Assembly: GCF_001270265.1 (NCBI RefSeq)
Contig: NZ_LGAP01000028.1
Coordinates: 34,472 to 98,471 of the forward strand
DNA: 64,000 bases
DNA from: Ensifer adhaerens
GTDB lineage: Bacteria; Pseudomonadota; Alphaproteobacteria; Rhizobiales; Rhizobiaceae
Direction of reading: 5' to 3'
Of this stretch, positions 25,876 to 35,481 are shown piece after piece. Both the position numbers and the translations under genes were made by a program. Each line of letters starts with the position of its first letter. Position 1 is the stretch's first letter. The notes under the pieces are model-generated. The model saw only the letters and a list, made by a program, of their open reading frames with translations, searched no databases and was not told where the DNA came from.

Positions 25876-27273
25876 TCAAACGACGAGGCTCGATGCCGCT
25901 GGAGATTGCTCGATCAGGTCCGCAATCGTCATCAGGCTGCGCTGCAACTCCTCATGCGTCCGCGCCGCACCAAGGCCAAGGCGCACGGCCTCCGGCGCCG
26001 GACCGAGCGCAAAGGCATCGCTGGCAACGACGCTGATGCCCGATGCCCGCAACCGGCCGGAAAAATCGCCTCGCGTCCAGGGCGGCGGCAGGTGTAGCCA
26101 CAGGTGGAAGCCTTCCTGGTCCGTCTGGACAATGTCCTTTGGCAACAATCGGCTGACCATCGCCTGCCGGATTGTCACTTCGCGGCGGATGGCGCCAAGG
26201 ACTTCGGCTGCTGTGCCGTCTTCAATCCAGCGTGTCGCAATCGCGGCATTGAAGGGAGGAGCCATGCCGCTCGTCGCACGGATCGCGCCCTCCAGGCGAA
26301 CGCAGCTTTGGCGATCCGGAACGACGAGATAGGCAATCCGCAACGCCGGCGACAGGCACTTGGCGAGACCTGCGATGTGGTAGACAAGGTCAGGCGCAAG
26401 CGCCGCCAATGGTGTCGGCACAGAAACTGGAAGCGCGCCATAGGCGTCATCTTCGATGATCGTCACGCCATGGCTGCGCGCAATGGCGACGATAGCCTTG
26501 CGGCGCTCAAGCGACAGCGTCGATGTTGTCGGGTTGTGAAGCGTGGGATTACAATAGAGCGCCTTTAATTTTCTGCTTCTGCAAACGGCTTCAAGCTGCT
26601 CTGGCATCATGCCATTTCTGTCGACGGCAACGCCGAGGAGCTCGATGCCGAGATGGGCGGCCAGCGCCCGCAAGCCAGGATAGGCTATGGCCTCCGACGC
26701 AATCGCTTCACCAGGCTTTACGAGACTGCTGATGGCCGCAAGCAGAGCGCTTTGTGCGCCTGCGCAGATCAGCACGCGCTCGGGCGGGATTTCTCCGAGG
26801 CGCGGCCGCAGCCAGCCTGCGCCGACTGCACGATTGTGCAGCGCGCCGCCCGCCGCCTGATACCGCATCAACAGATCGAGGCCGTGCTCGCCCTGCAGGC
26901 TGTTGATGTCGCTCCACAGCCGCATCGTCAGGGCAGCGTCGTCGAAAAGCGGCGGCAGGTTCATGCTCATGTCGACAAGGCCATCGGCTGCGGGCTGCAG
27001 GCCCTTCATCCTTCGGGTCTTAACGTAGGTTCCCTGACCGACGCGCCCTTCCACCAATCCGCGGTGTCGTGCCTCATTGTAGGCCCGGCTCACTGTGGTG
27101 AAGTCGATGCCCAGGGCGCTGGCGAGCGCGCGCTGAGGCGGTAGACGTGTGCCTTCGCACAGGCGACCTTCGGCGATATCAGCAGCGATGGCGTCGGCAA
27201 TGGCGATATAGAGCGGTCCGTTCGCTTTCCGGATAGCCGGCAGCCAGGTCGTCTCCGATGCGTCCGCAGTCAT
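25876..27273 (-). CDS. MocR-type GntR regulator with aminotransferase domain
   Basis: Transcription factor of 465 residues. The N-terminal winged helix (about 15-85) contains PLYIAIADAIAADIAEGRL, GTRLPPQRALASALGIDFTT and GLVEGRVGQGTYV, typical GntR. A short linker leads to a fold-type I aminotransferase domain (about 110-460) with CNPTLHNPTTSTLSLERR, IIEDDAYGAL and AGLAKCLSPALRIAYLV, where Lys should bind PLP. MocR proteins sense PLP or amino compounds and often regulate a neighbour or themselves. A dyad just upstream of the start suggests autoregulation. Confidence 0.9.
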   Translation of the reverse strand: MTADASETTWLPAIRKANGPLYIAIADAIAADIAEGRLCEGTRLPPQRALASALGIDFTTVSRAYNEARHRGLVEGRVGQGTYVKTRRMKGLQPAADGLVDMSMNLPPLFDDAALTMRLWSDINSLQGEHGLDLLMRYQAAGGALHNRAVGAGWLRPRLGEIPPERVLICAGAQSALLAAISSLVKPGEAIASEAIAYPGLRALAAHLGIELLGVAVDRNGMMPEQLEAVCRSRKLKALYCNPTLHNPTTSTLSLERRKAIVAIARSHGVTIIEDDAYGALPVSVPTPLAALAPDLVYHIAGLAKCLSPALRIAYLVVPDRQSCVRLEGAIRATSGMAPPFNAAIATRWIEDGTAAEVLGAIRREVTIRQAMVSRLLPKDIVQTDQEGFHLWLHLPPPWTRGDFSGRLRASGISVVASDAFALGPAPEAVRLGLGAARTHEELQRSLMTIADLIEQSPAASSLVV

Positions 27274-27732
27274 GGCGCTACCTCAAATCAATATTGTATG
27301 GATATTGCATGTTTCCATACGCTGACGCAAGTTGTTGTACCTTGAGGCGGTGCCAGCTTGCTCATCGCTTCCGCATCAGTGCGGAGATCGGTAGAAACCG
27401 TCGAGCTGTTTTCCGTTGTCGCGGAAACCCTGGGAGCTTTTGGACGTTCAACTTACCCGGAGACTTGAGAACTGGGCGCTCGTTGCAGACACGCGGTTGC
27501 ATTTGCCTGAGGGCTCACCCGGTGGCCAATATACCATCGTGGCCCGCGTTGCCCCCGAGGCTGACTTGGACAAAACTTGTTTGCCATATCGCGCGGCTGT
27601 CATTTGCGCGAAGAGCAACAATGTCATACGCTTAAGCCGTGATGCGCTATTCCCGCGGTTGTTTCGCCGCCGCAGCGCGCAAACGAAAAATGCAACAGAA
27701 CCGGTCCACCTTAAGGGCCGTGGAGCAGCGCC
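27274..27732. other. 459-bp intergenic region, no gene
   Basis: Holds the MocR-side operator (27293-27320) and must contain the promoter of the pentapeptide-repeat gene. Open frames here have no recognisable protein features and I leave them out. Confidence 0.55.
27293..27320. promoter_or_regulatory. Dyad upstream of the MocR gene
   Basis: ATTGTATG begins at 27293; GTATGGA (27296-27302) pairs with TCCATAC (27314-27320) over an 11-bp spacer. It lies about 20-47 bp upstream of the regulator's ATG and shares ATTGTATG with the site at 25825-25832. Confidence 0.5.
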
Positions 27733-28521
27733 ATGCAGATCCCCAAGCCAATGCCCATTCGTTCATCTGTCGCAACCGGGGAGGGTGGGTTCAGCGACAC
27801 AGTCGGGATCAAACGCGCCACGCGCGGCTGTGTCAAACGTTCGGCCATCGGACTGTCTGCAATCCTGGTGACGCTCACCCTCTCGAACCTTGCCTATGCG
27901 GCGAACTGCAAGGGCCCGTCGGCGCCGGGCGCCGACTGGAGCGATTGCAACAAGAAACAATTGATGCTCGGCGGCATCGATCTCGAGGGTGGCAATCTCG
28001 TCAGTACGGACTTTACCCTGACGGATCTGAGGGGCGCCAATCTTACGGCGGCAAACCTGGAGAAGGCGACGCTGGTGCGTTCGTCATTGGCTGGCGCCAG
28101 AGCCGACAAGGCGAATTTCGCCAAAGTTGAAGCCTATCGAACCAGTTTCGCCGGCGTCTCGGCGGAAGGCGCTTCCTTCAACAGTTCCGAGTTGCAGCGG
28201 ACGAATTTCAGCGGCGCCAAGTTGACGGGCGCCGACTTCGAGAAGGCCGAACTCGGGCGCGCCAATTTCGAGAAGGCCGTGCTGACGGGCACGCGTTTCC
28301 CGATGGCCAATCTGTCGCGCGCCACATTCAGCGGCTCCACCTTCGAAGGCCCGATCGACTTCACCGATGCCTTCATGTTCCTGACGCGTATCGAAGGCGT
28401 GGACCTGTCGGCCGCGACCGGGCTCGAGCAGGAGCAGGTCAACCTGACATGCGGCGACAGTGCCACCAAACTGCCGGCGGGGTTATCCGTTCCGGCCAAT
28501 TGGCCTTGCCCGGTCGACTGA
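27733..28521 (+). CDS. Exported pentapeptide-repeat protein
   Basis: Protein of 262 residues. An unusually long, basic N-terminus precedes a hydrophobic segment (about 38-56, AIGLSAILVTLTLSNLAYA), giving a likely signal peptide cut before ANCKGPSAPGADWSDC. From about residue 80 to 220 it consists of A(D/N)LXX pentapeptides such as LRGANLTAANLEKATL and GAKLTGADFEKAELGRANFE, which form a square right-handed beta helix. Two Cys near the start and two near the end may form disulfides. An internal Met may be the true start. No catalytic function can be read from it. Confidence 0.8.
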   Translation: MQIPKPMPIRSSVATGEGGFSDTVGIKRATRGCVKRSAIGLSAILVTLTLSNLAYAANCKGPSAPGADWSDCNKKQLMLGGIDLEGGNLVSTDFTLTDLRGANLTAANLEKATLVRSSLAGARADKANFAKVEAYRTSFAGVSAEGASFNSSELQRTNFSGAKLTGADFEKAELGRANFEKAVLTGTRFPMANLSRATFSGSTFEGPIDFTDAFMFLTRIEGVDLSAATGLEQEQVNLTCGDSATKLPAGLSVPANWPCPVD

Positions 28522-28535
28522 GCGAGGGCAATCAC

Positions 28536-29111
28536 TCAACTGAGATGTTGCTTGGCGGCGATCGCCAGGCACTCTTTGAATGCCTCGAGGTCGGTCAGGC
28601 GGTCGGCTTCGGCCACTTCGCGTTTAACGAAGGTTCCGCCGCGCGCCAGGATGCCGCCATCAAGCATGAGATTGTCGGCCATATCGAAGTCTTCAATGCT
28701 CAGCCCGTCCGGACCAGCCATGCGGCCGTCCGGGCGCACCGCGGCGTCACCGCCGTAATGTCCGTGAAGGATGCGGTCGTAGTAGCTTCGTGACGTGTTG
28801 GTGTAGGCATAGACATGGCGGCCACGGCCGCACATGAAGCCGAGCTCGAAAACCGTGCCGACGTCGGCGCTGATGCCGCGAAACGGCGTCAGATTGGCGA
28901 TGATCATGTCGCTGGCCAGCATCATGCCTTCATCCACACCGTAGATGGCAAGGCCACGGGCATGCTTGGTTTCGGCCGGCGGAATTTCCAGGTCGCCCGG
29001 CACGAGCGGCGTAAAACCCGCCACACGGGCAAGCTCGGCCTTCTGCGCCTGGATCTCCACAGCATTGCTCAGGAACACTTCAGGTCCGGCCAAATATACT
29101 TTCACGATCAT
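28536..29111 (-). CDS. Nucleoside 2-deoxyribosyltransferase
   Basis: Protein of 191 residues of the nucleoside 2-deoxyribosyltransferase family, which swaps the base of deoxynucleosides in salvage. Visible motifs: VKVYLAGPEVFL at the start, the central SDMIIANLTPFRGISADVGT, and VFELGFMCGRGRHVYAY with the catalytic Glu. The insert around SRSYYDRILHGHYGGDA is seen in several proteobacterial members. It is convergent with the pentapeptide gene (14 bp apart) and appears to be a single-gene unit. Confidence 0.85.
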   Translation of the reverse strand: MIVKVYLAGPEVFLSNAVEIQAQKAELARVAGFTPLVPGDLEIPPAETKHARGLAIYGVDEGMMLASDMIIANLTPFRGISADVGTVFELGFMCGRGRHVYAYTNTSRSYYDRILHGHYGGDAAVRPDGRMAGPDGLSIEDFDMADNLMLDGGILARGGTFVKREVAEADRLTDLEAFKECLAIAAKQHLS

Positions 29112-29338
29112 GCCTCCTTGCGGATTTCCCAGCCAGTCTAGGGAGGGCAGCCTAGGGAGGTCGCAGGCAAGCGCCTAGTGGGCATGCTCGCGCGGGCGGC
29201 GCTTACCCACTGCTATTTCGACACCTATCTGCGCTGACCGCAGGAACAATCGATGAGGGCACGGCATGGACAGGCGGCTTTGTCATCCGCTATCTCTCAG
29301 CCGTTTCGTCCAGGCATATCCTTCAGCGAGGTCCAGAG

Positions 29339-29758
29339 ATGCCGAGCCAGCCTTTGACCACCTATGTCGGCGTTGCGCATCCGTGGATGTGCGACACGAT
29401 GGGGCATATGAACGTCCGCCACTATGCGGCGATGTTCGATGATGCCAGCTTTCAGCTCCTCGGCCATATTGCCGGGCTCGATATTGAGGGCGAGCCGGGC
29501 AGGGGCTGGGCGGACGTGCGCTCGGAAGTGGAATACAAGCACGAGACGAAGGCCGGCACGCTGATCACCATCCGTTCGCGGGTCGTCAAACTCGGGCGCT
29601 CGTCAGTGACCTTCGAGCAGGTCATGTCGGGCACGCTGGATGACGTTATTCACGCGGTCAACCGAACGGTGACCGTTCGCTTCGATCTTTCTGCGCGCAC
29701 GGCCATGGCGCTCGAGCCGGCGGCCCGCGGCCGTGCAGAGGCATTGCTCCAGGCGTAA
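29339..29758 (+). CDS. Acyl-CoA thioesterase (4HBT hotdog family)
   Basis: Hotdog-fold thioesterase of 139 residues. The N-terminal VAHPWMCDTMGHMNVRHYAA carries the conserved Asp followed by GHMNV that marks YbgC/FcbC-type enzymes. The central helix is FDDASFQLLGHIAGL, then strands ADVRSEVEYKHETKAGTLIT. GAGGT precedes the ATG. It ends 20 bp from the convergent LysR gene; its CoA substrate cannot be told. Confidence 0.82.
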   Translation: MPSQPLTTYVGVAHPWMCDTMGHMNVRHYAAMFDDASFQLLGHIAGLDIEGEPGRGWADVRSEVEYKHETKAGTLITIRSRVVKLGRSSVTFEQVMSGTLDDVIHAVNRTVTVRFDLSARTAMALEPAARGRAEALLQA

Positions 29759-29778
29759 ACTGCCCCGGCGGTTCGTCG

Positions 29779-30738
29779 TCAGTCCTCATAGATCCGCTCT
29801 TCGACCGGGGTTCCGGCGATCAACGCCTGCAAGCCGGCAATCAGGGCCTTTTCGGCGCGGTTCATCGCCTTGTCGGGATTTGTCAGCATGAAGATGTCGA
29901 TGGCAGGCGGTGCCTCGTAAGGTGGCAGCCGCCATAGCACACCATCTGCCACATCGCGTCGCGCCACGTGCAGCGGAAGAGGGCCGACGCCGAGGCCCGC
30001 TATGATCATGCGGCGAACCTCTTCGAGGCTGGAGGAGACACCGACGACATTGGCGTTAAGCTTGGCTTCGCTGCGCAGAAGCGCAACGGGTCGCAGTGCG
30101 TCGGCGATATGATCGGTATGAAACGAGACGGACGTTTCGCCCTTGAGGTCGCCGAGTTTCAAACCCTTCGCCCCGAACAGCCGGTGGTGCGGGCCGCAGA
30201 AGAAGCCGAAGAACTCGCGAAAGACCAGCAGGTAATCAAGCGCAGGGTCGCGCACGCTGACGAGACAGAGGCCGAAGGACGCCCGTTTCTCCCGCACCTG
30301 GCGGGTGACTTCACCGCTTGCGGCCACCGAGATGTTCAGCGTTGCGCGCGGGTAGTTGCGGTGGAATTCCATCAGCGCACGATCGAAGATTGGCGATACC
30401 ACATGGCTGGCGACGGCGATCGTCACATGCCCGGTCACATCGTCGCTGACCCCGCGCACCAGTTGCGGCAGTTGGGATATGGTCCCGAAGACTTCGACTG
30501 CCTGCTCGTAGAGAAGTTGGCCGACTTCGGTCAGGTCGAAGCGTGTCGCGTCGCGCTCGACTAGCCGGCGCCCGACCCGGTCCTCCAGCCGTTTCAACGC
30601 GTTGCTGACGCTCGGCTGCTTCAGGTTCAGCCGCTCCGCCGCACGCGTGATGCTTTTCACCTCCGCGATCACCACGAAGGTGCGCAGGAGGTTCCAGTCG
30701 AGCTCCCACACGAGCCGTTCAGATCGAGGCGTCACCAT
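29779..30738 (-). CDS. LysR-family transcriptional regulator
   Basis: Regulator of 319 residues. The winged helix at residues 14-72 includes LLRTFVVIAEVKSITRAAER, LNLKQPSVSNALKRLEDRVG and RRLVERDATRFDLTEVG. The rest is a periplasmic-binding-like effector domain. It is divergent from the amino-acid-type importer operon that starts at 30880, with a 141-bp shared promoter region, so it is the best candidate for that operon's regulator. Confidence 0.88.
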   Translation of the reverse strand: MVTPRSERLVWELDWNLLRTFVVIAEVKSITRAAERLNLKQPSVSNALKRLEDRVGRRLVERDATRFDLTEVGQLLYEQAVEVFGTISQLPQLVRGVSDDVTGHVTIAVASHVVSPIFDRALMEFHRNYPRATLNISVAASGEVTRQVREKRASFGLCLVSVRDPALDYLLVFREFFGFFCGPHHRLFGAKGLKLGDLKGETSVSFHTDHIADALRPVALLRSEAKLNANVVGVSSSLEEVRRMIIAGLGVGPLPLHVARRDVADGVLWRLPPYEAPPAIDIFMLTNPDKAMNRAEKALIAGLQALIAGTPVEERIYED

Positions 30739-30879
30739 TCCTGAAATCTATGCCTTCTATTCCCATTATCTATTTGCGCAATGCTGATGCAAAAGCAATC
30801 ATGAAATTCGGAAGGCGCCTCTATGCCCGTCCCAAGCGCACGAGAAGGCGCATTCGTCCAGAGGAGCAAGGAACATTTC

Positions 30880-31662
30880 ATGAAGACCATTTTCTCCGGC
30901 CTTTTGGCCGCTACCCTGACCATTGCCGCAACTTTCTCCGCCGTGTCGGCACGTGCTGACGACCTCGCATCCGTGAAGTCTGCGGGCGAGCTGAAGATCG
31001 CGATGAGCGGGCAATATCCGCCCTTCAACTTCGTCAACGAACAGAACCAGGTCGTCGGCTTCGACGCCTCGATCGGCCAGGCGATCGCCGAACGCGTCGG
31101 CGTCAAGGGCACGCTGGTGACGACGGCATGGGACGGCATCATCGCGGGCCTGCTCGCCAACAAATACGATACGGTCGTCGGCTCCATGACCATCACGCCG
31201 GAGCGCGAGAAGGTCGTCGATTTCGTCGGCCCGTACTATCATGCCGGCCGCGCCGTCTTCGTCGCCGAGGGCTCCGCCGTTCAGAAGCTCGACGAACTCA
31301 AGGGCAAGACACTCGGCGTGACGCTCGGCGAAACGCATGAGAAATGGGCCCGCGAACAGGGCGGTTGGGACGTGCGCACCTATAAGGGCCTGCCCGAGTT
31401 GATGATGGAACTGAAGAGCGGTCGCGTCGATGCGATCGTCGTCGACAACATTCCTGTCATGGTTGCCGTCAAGGAAACCGGTGAGAAGGTCCGTCGTCTC
31501 GAAACGCCTGACATCGAAGGCGGCAGCGTCGCCATCGGCATTGCCATCCGCAAGAACAATCCGGAGCTGAAGGCTGCAATGCAGAAGGCGCTTGAGGATA
31601 TGCTGGCAGACGGCTCCTACGAGAAGATCGCAATGGAATGGGTCGGCAGCGACATTCGCTAG
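30880..31662 (+). CDS. ABC importer periplasmic solute-binding protein (family 3)
   Basis: Polar amino-acid/opine-type binding protein of 260 residues. A signal peptide ends near AVSARA (about residue 25). The mature part shows SAGELKIAMSGQYPPFNFVN, VGFDASIGQAIAERVG, WDGIIAGLLANKYDTVVGSM and TPEREKVVDFVGPYY, all classical family-3 motifs. Start 30880 follows AAGGAACATTTC; the frame is open 19 codons further upstream. First gene of a nine-gene operon whose enzymes point to an amine or amide as ligand. Confidence 0.9.
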   Translation: MKTIFSGLLAATLTIAATFSAVSARADDLASVKSAGELKIAMSGQYPPFNFVNEQNQVVGFDASIGQAIAERVGVKGTLVTTAWDGIIAGLLANKYDTVVGSMTITPEREKVVDFVGPYYHAGRAVFVAEGSAVQKLDELKGKTLGVTLGETHEKWAREQGGWDVRTYKGLPELMMELKSGRVDAIVVDNIPVMVAVKETGEKVRRLETPDIEGGSVAIGIAIRKNNPELKAAMQKALEDMLADGSYEKIAMEWVGSDIR

Positions 31663-31677
31663 TCCCTCGCTTCTAAC

Positions 31678-31713
31678 GTCTCCGGCCGCCCGCTAACGGT
31701 CGCGGTCGGAGAC
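31678..31713 (+). terminator. Hairpin between solute-binding protein and permease genes
   Basis: GTCTCCGGCCG (31678-31688) pairs with CGGTCGGAGAC (31703-31713) with one G-T pair. It is followed by a pyrimidine-rich run but not a clean T-tract. Likely an mRNA-stabilising or attenuating stem. Confidence 0.5.
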
Positions 31714-31741
31714 CGTCGCTTTCTCCCCCCGGAGTTTTCCA

Positions 31742-32389
31742 ATGGACTTTTCGCTGGTGCAGCGCGTCTTCCCGTTCTTCGTGGAAGCGGCGTGGATCAC
31801 GATCGAGATATCGGTGCTTTCGCTGGCACTCGGGCTCATCGTCGCCTTTCTCGTGGCGGCGGCCAAGATGTCGCGCTCTCTGCCTTTGCGCGCCTTCGGT
31901 TCCGCCTATGTCAGCCTGTTTCGCGGCACGCCGTGCCTGATCCAGCTTTTCGTAATCTATTTCGGTGGGCCGCAGATCGGCATCAACCTTGAACCGTTCG
32001 CCGCCGGCGTGATCGGGCTCGGGCTCAACATCGGCGCCTATATGGCTGAAGCCATTCGCGGCGCGATCCTGTCGGTCGACCGCGGCCAGACCGAGGCTGC
32101 GCGGTCGATCGGCTTCAGCCGGTTTCAGACGATGCGCAAGGTCGTGTTGCCACAGGCTGCGCGGTTGATGATCCGGCCACTTGGCGTCAATGCCGTGGCT
32201 CTGGTGAAAGGGTCGGCGCTGGTATCAACGATATCCGTGGTCGAGCTCACCTACACTGCACAGCGCTATATCGGCTCCACCTACAAGCCGTTCGAGATCT
32301 TCGGCGTTGCCGCCGTGCTCTACATGCTCATCGTCTATGTCGTCGCGCGGATCGTCGATCTGCTTGACCGGCGCTACGCCATAGCCTGA
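31742..32389 (+). CDS. Amino-acid-type ABC importer permease 1
   Basis: HisM/HisQ-family permease of 215 residues. Motifs: an early membrane helix FPFFVEAAWITIEISVLSLA, SLFRGTPCLIQLFVIYFGGP and the coupling loop RGQTEAARSIGFSRFQTMRK. About five hydrophobic segments are visible. It lies 13 bp before the second permease and forms the heterodimeric channel with it. Confidence 0.9.
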   Translation: MDFSLVQRVFPFFVEAAWITIEISVLSLALGLIVAFLVAAAKMSRSLPLRAFGSAYVSLFRGTPCLIQLFVIYFGGPQIGINLEPFAAGVIGLGLNIGAYMAEAIRGAILSVDRGQTEAARSIGFSRFQTMRKVVLPQAARLMIRPLGVNAVALVKGSALVSTISVVELTYTAQRYIGSTYKPFEIFGVAAVLYMLIVYVVARIVDLLDRRYAIA

Positions 32390-32402
32390 GGGAGAAGCGC
32401 AC

Positions 32403-33062
32403 ATGCAAGGTCTCGATTTCAGCGTCGTTCCGCCCTATGCCGATATTCTCTGGATGGGGGTCTGGTGGACGGCCGTCCTTACCGTCTCGGCGGCCGCGAT
32501 CAGCTTCATCTTCGGTGTCGGCTTTGCGCTCGTTGTGCTCTACGCGCCAAAAGCAGTGGCATTGCCGGTGCGGGCGTTCATGTGGCTCTTCATGGGTACG
32601 CCGCTGCTGCTGCAACTGTTCCTGATCTACTACGGGCTCGGGCAGCTCGGCTTCAAGATTCCGGCACTTGTCGCCGGCATCATTGGTCTCGGCCTGCATT
32701 TTGCCGTCTACAACGCCGACATTCTGCGCGCTGGTATCGTCGCGGTCGATGTCGGGCAGACGGAAGGTGCGCGCAGCCTCGGCTTCGGCCGCTTTCAGAC
32801 CCTGCGCTACTTCATCGTGCCGCAGGCCGTGCGCAACACCATTCCGGCCATGGGCAACAACCTGATCGTGCTTTTGAAGGAGTCCTCGCTGGTGTCGATC
32901 ATCGGCATTGCAGAGCTGGTCCATGCCGCTCAGCTCGCGATCAGCGAGACCTTCCGGCCGTTCGAGTTCTACATCACGGTCGCAGCACTCTATTACATCC
33001 TAAACCTCGTCCTCGAAGCGGGTCTGCGCCGGGTCGAACAGAACGTGGAGGTATCACGATGA
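32403..33062 (+). CDS. Amino-acid-type ABC importer permease 2
   Basis: HisM/HisQ-family permease of 219 residues, paralogous to the preceding gene. It has [20 protein letters not shown] and the EAA-type loop [30 protein letters not shown] precedes its ATG. The stop overlaps the ATPase start (ATGA). Confidence 0.9.
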   Translation: MQGLDFSVVPPYADILWMGVWWTAVLTVSAAAISFIFGVGFALVVLYAPKAVALPVRAFMWLFMGTPLLLQLFLIYYGLGQLGFKIPALVAGIIGLGLHFAVYNADILRAGIVAVDVGQTEGARSLGFGRFQTLRYFIVPQAVRNTIPAMGNNLIVLLKESSLVSIIGIAELVHAAQLAISETFRPFEFYITVAALYYILNLVLEAGLRRVEQNVEVSR

Positions 33063-33823
33063 CCGCCCAGCGACCCATGGTCGAAGTCAAGGGTGCCCGC
33101 AAGGCCTATGGCGAACTTCAGGTTCTGAAGGGCATCGACCTGTCGGTGGCCCGCGGTCAGATCGTCGCCATCATCGGCCCAAGCGGCTCCGGCAAGAGCA
33201 CGCTCCTGCGCTCGATCAATCATCTCGAAACGCTCAACGGCGGTGAGGTCTGGCTCGATGGCGTCCAGGTCAACCAGAACCTACGCGGCCAGGCCTTCGA
33301 GCGCCACATCAACGCGGTGCGCCAGCAGATGGGCATGGTGTTTCAGCACTTCAATCTGTTCCCGCACCTGACGGTGATCGAAAACGTCACGATGGGGCCG
33401 ATCATCCTGAAAGGCATGGCGAAGGCCGCTGCACGCGAGCTCGCCGTCGAGCTTCTGTCCAAGGTCGGGCTGGCGGAAAAGGTCGATGCCTATCCCTCAC
33501 GGCTTTCCGGCGGCCAGAAGCAACGTGTCGCCATTGCGCGAGCGCTTGCGATGCAGCCGAAGGTCATGCTCTTCGACGAGGCGACCTCGGCGCTCGACCC
33601 AGAGCTCGTCGACGAGGTCAATGCAGTGATGAAGCAGCTCGCCGCCGAGCACATGACCATGCTGATTGTCACGCATGAGATGCGCTTTGCCGGTGAGGTC
33701 GCCGACCGCGTGTTGTTCATGGATGGCGGCGTTGTTGTCGAACAGGGCGCGCCGAGCGAGATCTTCCGCGAGCCCAGACAGGAGCGCACGCGGGCCTTCC
33801 TCAAAAAATATCTTGCGGCGTGA
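33059..33823 (+). CDS. Amino-acid-type ABC importer ATPase
   Basis: ATPase of 254 residues, GlnQ/HisP type. Walker [15 protein letters not shown]-loop [17 protein letters not shown], signature [16 protein letters not shown], Walker [17 protein letters not shown] and the switch His in VTHEMRFA are all intact. The frame continues far upstream inside the permease gene, but ATG 33059 is coupled to the previous stop and matches the family start. Its stop shares one base with the next ATG. Confidence 0.93.
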   Translation: MTAQRPMVEVKGARKAYGELQVLKGIDLSVARGQIVAIIGPSGSGKSTLLRSINHLETLNGGEVWLDGVQVNQNLRGQAFERHINAVRQQMGMVFQHFNLFPHLTVIENVTMGPIILKGMAKAAARELAVELLSKVGLAEKVDAYPSRLSGGQKQRVAIARALAMQPKVMLFDEATSALDPELVDEVNAVMKQLAAEHMTMLIVTHEMRFAGEVADRVLFMDGGVVVEQGAPSEIFREPRQERTRAFLKKYLAA

Positions 33824-35469
33824 TGGATGCGATGAAGACGACCAGCAACCAATTCCCCGATTTCGGGCTGACGCCTGAGCAACGCCGTGAGGCCGTGCTC
33901 GGCCACTACTACGAATACCCCGGAATGGATGGCGAGCGTGGCGAAATCTGGTGTTACACCGACGCCTATGCCTACCCGCCGGGCGCGACCGTCCGGCTTC
34001 AGGTGAGTTCGACCGCAGCCCTGTTCGAACTGGAGATCGTGCGCGACGGCGCCGTCGAAACGTCGGTCATGAAGCGACGCGGCATCGCCGCTCGCTGGCA
34101 GGATACGCCGGATCAATGCTCGGTAATTGGCTGCGGCTGGGAGACGACACTTGAATTCCAGGTAGGCGAGGACTGGTCATCCGGTGCCTATCGCATCACC
34201 TTGACAGCCGAAGGTCGCGATGGTGCACCCATTCGCTGTCAGCATCTCTTCATCGTCCGTCCCGAGGCCGGCCGTAAGCCGGGCCGCGTGCTGCAGGTGG
34301 CGGCGACGGGTTCCTGGACGTCCTACAATACCTGGGGTGGATCGAACCACTATCAGGGCATTACCGGCCCCAACCGCGACCAGTATGCAACGACGGTCAG
34401 CATCGAGCGGCCGTTCTGCCGCGGCTTCGTCCAGCTTCCGACCGATGCGCCGCGGGTGCCGCTGGAAATCTATTCTCCGATGGCAGTGGCCCCGCGCTAC
34501 CCGCATATGGAATGGGCCTACGCCAACGGCTATTCCAAGAAATACGCCTCTTCCGGTTGGGCGAGCTATGACAGCCATTTCTTCCGCTGGGCCGAGCGTG
34601 AAGGTTATGCCGTCGATCTCGCCAGCCAGCACGAGCTGCATTACAACCCGGAAATCCTCGGCGGCTACGATTGCGTCGTCTTCGTCGGCCACGACGAATA
34701 CTGGACTTGGGAGATGCGCGACGCGGTCGACACCTATGTCGAGCGGGGCGGCCATGCCGCGCGCTTTGCCGGCAACTTCATGTGGCAGACGCGCCTGGAG
34801 GACGGCGGCAAGCGGCAGGTGTGCTACAAATATCGCTCGCGCGCCGAGGACCCTGCCTACCGCTCCGCCGATCCGACACGCACGTCCGGTTCCTGGGAGG
34901 CGAAGGAGATCGGCCGTCCCGGTGCTTCGACCTTCGGGCTCAACGCCACACGCGGCCTCTATGTCGGCTGGGGCGGTTGCGCCCCGCGCGGCGCCCGCGG
35001 CTTTCCGGTCTATCGGGCGGGGCATTGGGGTTTTGCCGGGACCGGTATCTATTATGGCGCCATCCTCGGCGCAGAAGGGCATGCCTTCGGGTATGAGGTC
35101 GACGGCCTTGCCTACATCATCCGCGGCGGGCTGCCGGGACCGCCGGAGGGTAGCGGCGCTCCGGATGGCCTCGAAATCCTGGCGCCCGGCATGTCGTCGC
35201 TGAAGGAAGAAAGCGCCGACATTCCCGCCGACGACCAATTCCTCTCCGACGCAGACGCCAAGTTCGTCGCAGAAACGCTGATCGGCGATGCCGGCGAGGC
35301 GGCAGTCGATCGGATCAAGCGCGGCTGCGGCATGATCGTCAATTTCCCACGCGGCAAGGGCGAGGTGTTCCACGCCGGCAGCTGCGAATGGGTGGCTGCA
35401 CTGAGGCGCGGCGACGCGATGGTCGAACGCGTCACCGCAAATGTTCTCAACCGTTACCTCAAACGCTGA
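33823..35469 (+). CDS. N,N-dimethylformamidase large-subunit-like hydrolase
   Basis: Protein of 548 residues resembling the large (beta) subunit of N,N-dimethylformamidase, an iron-dependent amidohydrolase. After an N-terminal beta domain (about 30-145) the catalytic-type region contains ATGSWTSYNTWGGSNHYQGI, DSHFFRWAEREGYAVDLASQ, GGYDCVVFVGHDEYWTWEM and GHAARFAGNFMWQTRLE. The family binds iron through Tyr, Tyr and Glu; I could not map those residues. No small (alpha) subunit gene is visible. ATG 33823 overlaps the ATPase stop (TGATG); GTG 33820 is an alternative. Likely cleaves an imported amide to release an amine; inference. Confidence 0.75.
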   Translation: MDAMKTTSNQFPDFGLTPEQRREAVLGHYYEYPGMDGERGEIWCYTDAYAYPPGATVRLQVSSTAALFELEIVRDGAVETSVMKRRGIAARWQDTPDQCSVIGCGWETTLEFQVGEDWSSGAYRITLTAEGRDGAPIRCQHLFIVRPEAGRKPGRVLQVAATGSWTSYNTWGGSNHYQGITGPNRDQYATTVSIERPFCRGFVQLPTDAPRVPLEIYSPMAVAPRYPHMEWAYANGYSKKYASSGWASYDSHFFRWAEREGYAVDLASQHELHYNPEILGGYDCVVFVGHDEYWTWEMRDAVDTYVERGGHAARFAGNFMWQTRLEDGGKRQVCYKYRSRAEDPAYRSADPTRTSGSWEAKEIGRPGASTFGLNATRGLYVGWGGCAPRGARGFPVYRAGHWGFAGTGIYYGAILGAEGHAFGYEVDGLAYIIRGGLPGPPEGSGAPDGLEILAPGMSSLKEESADIPADDQFLSDADAKFVAETLIGDAGEAAVDRIKRGCGMIVNFPRGKGEVFHAGSCEWVAALRRGDAMVERVTANVLNRYLKR

Positions 35470-35481
35470 CAGAGACCGGAC

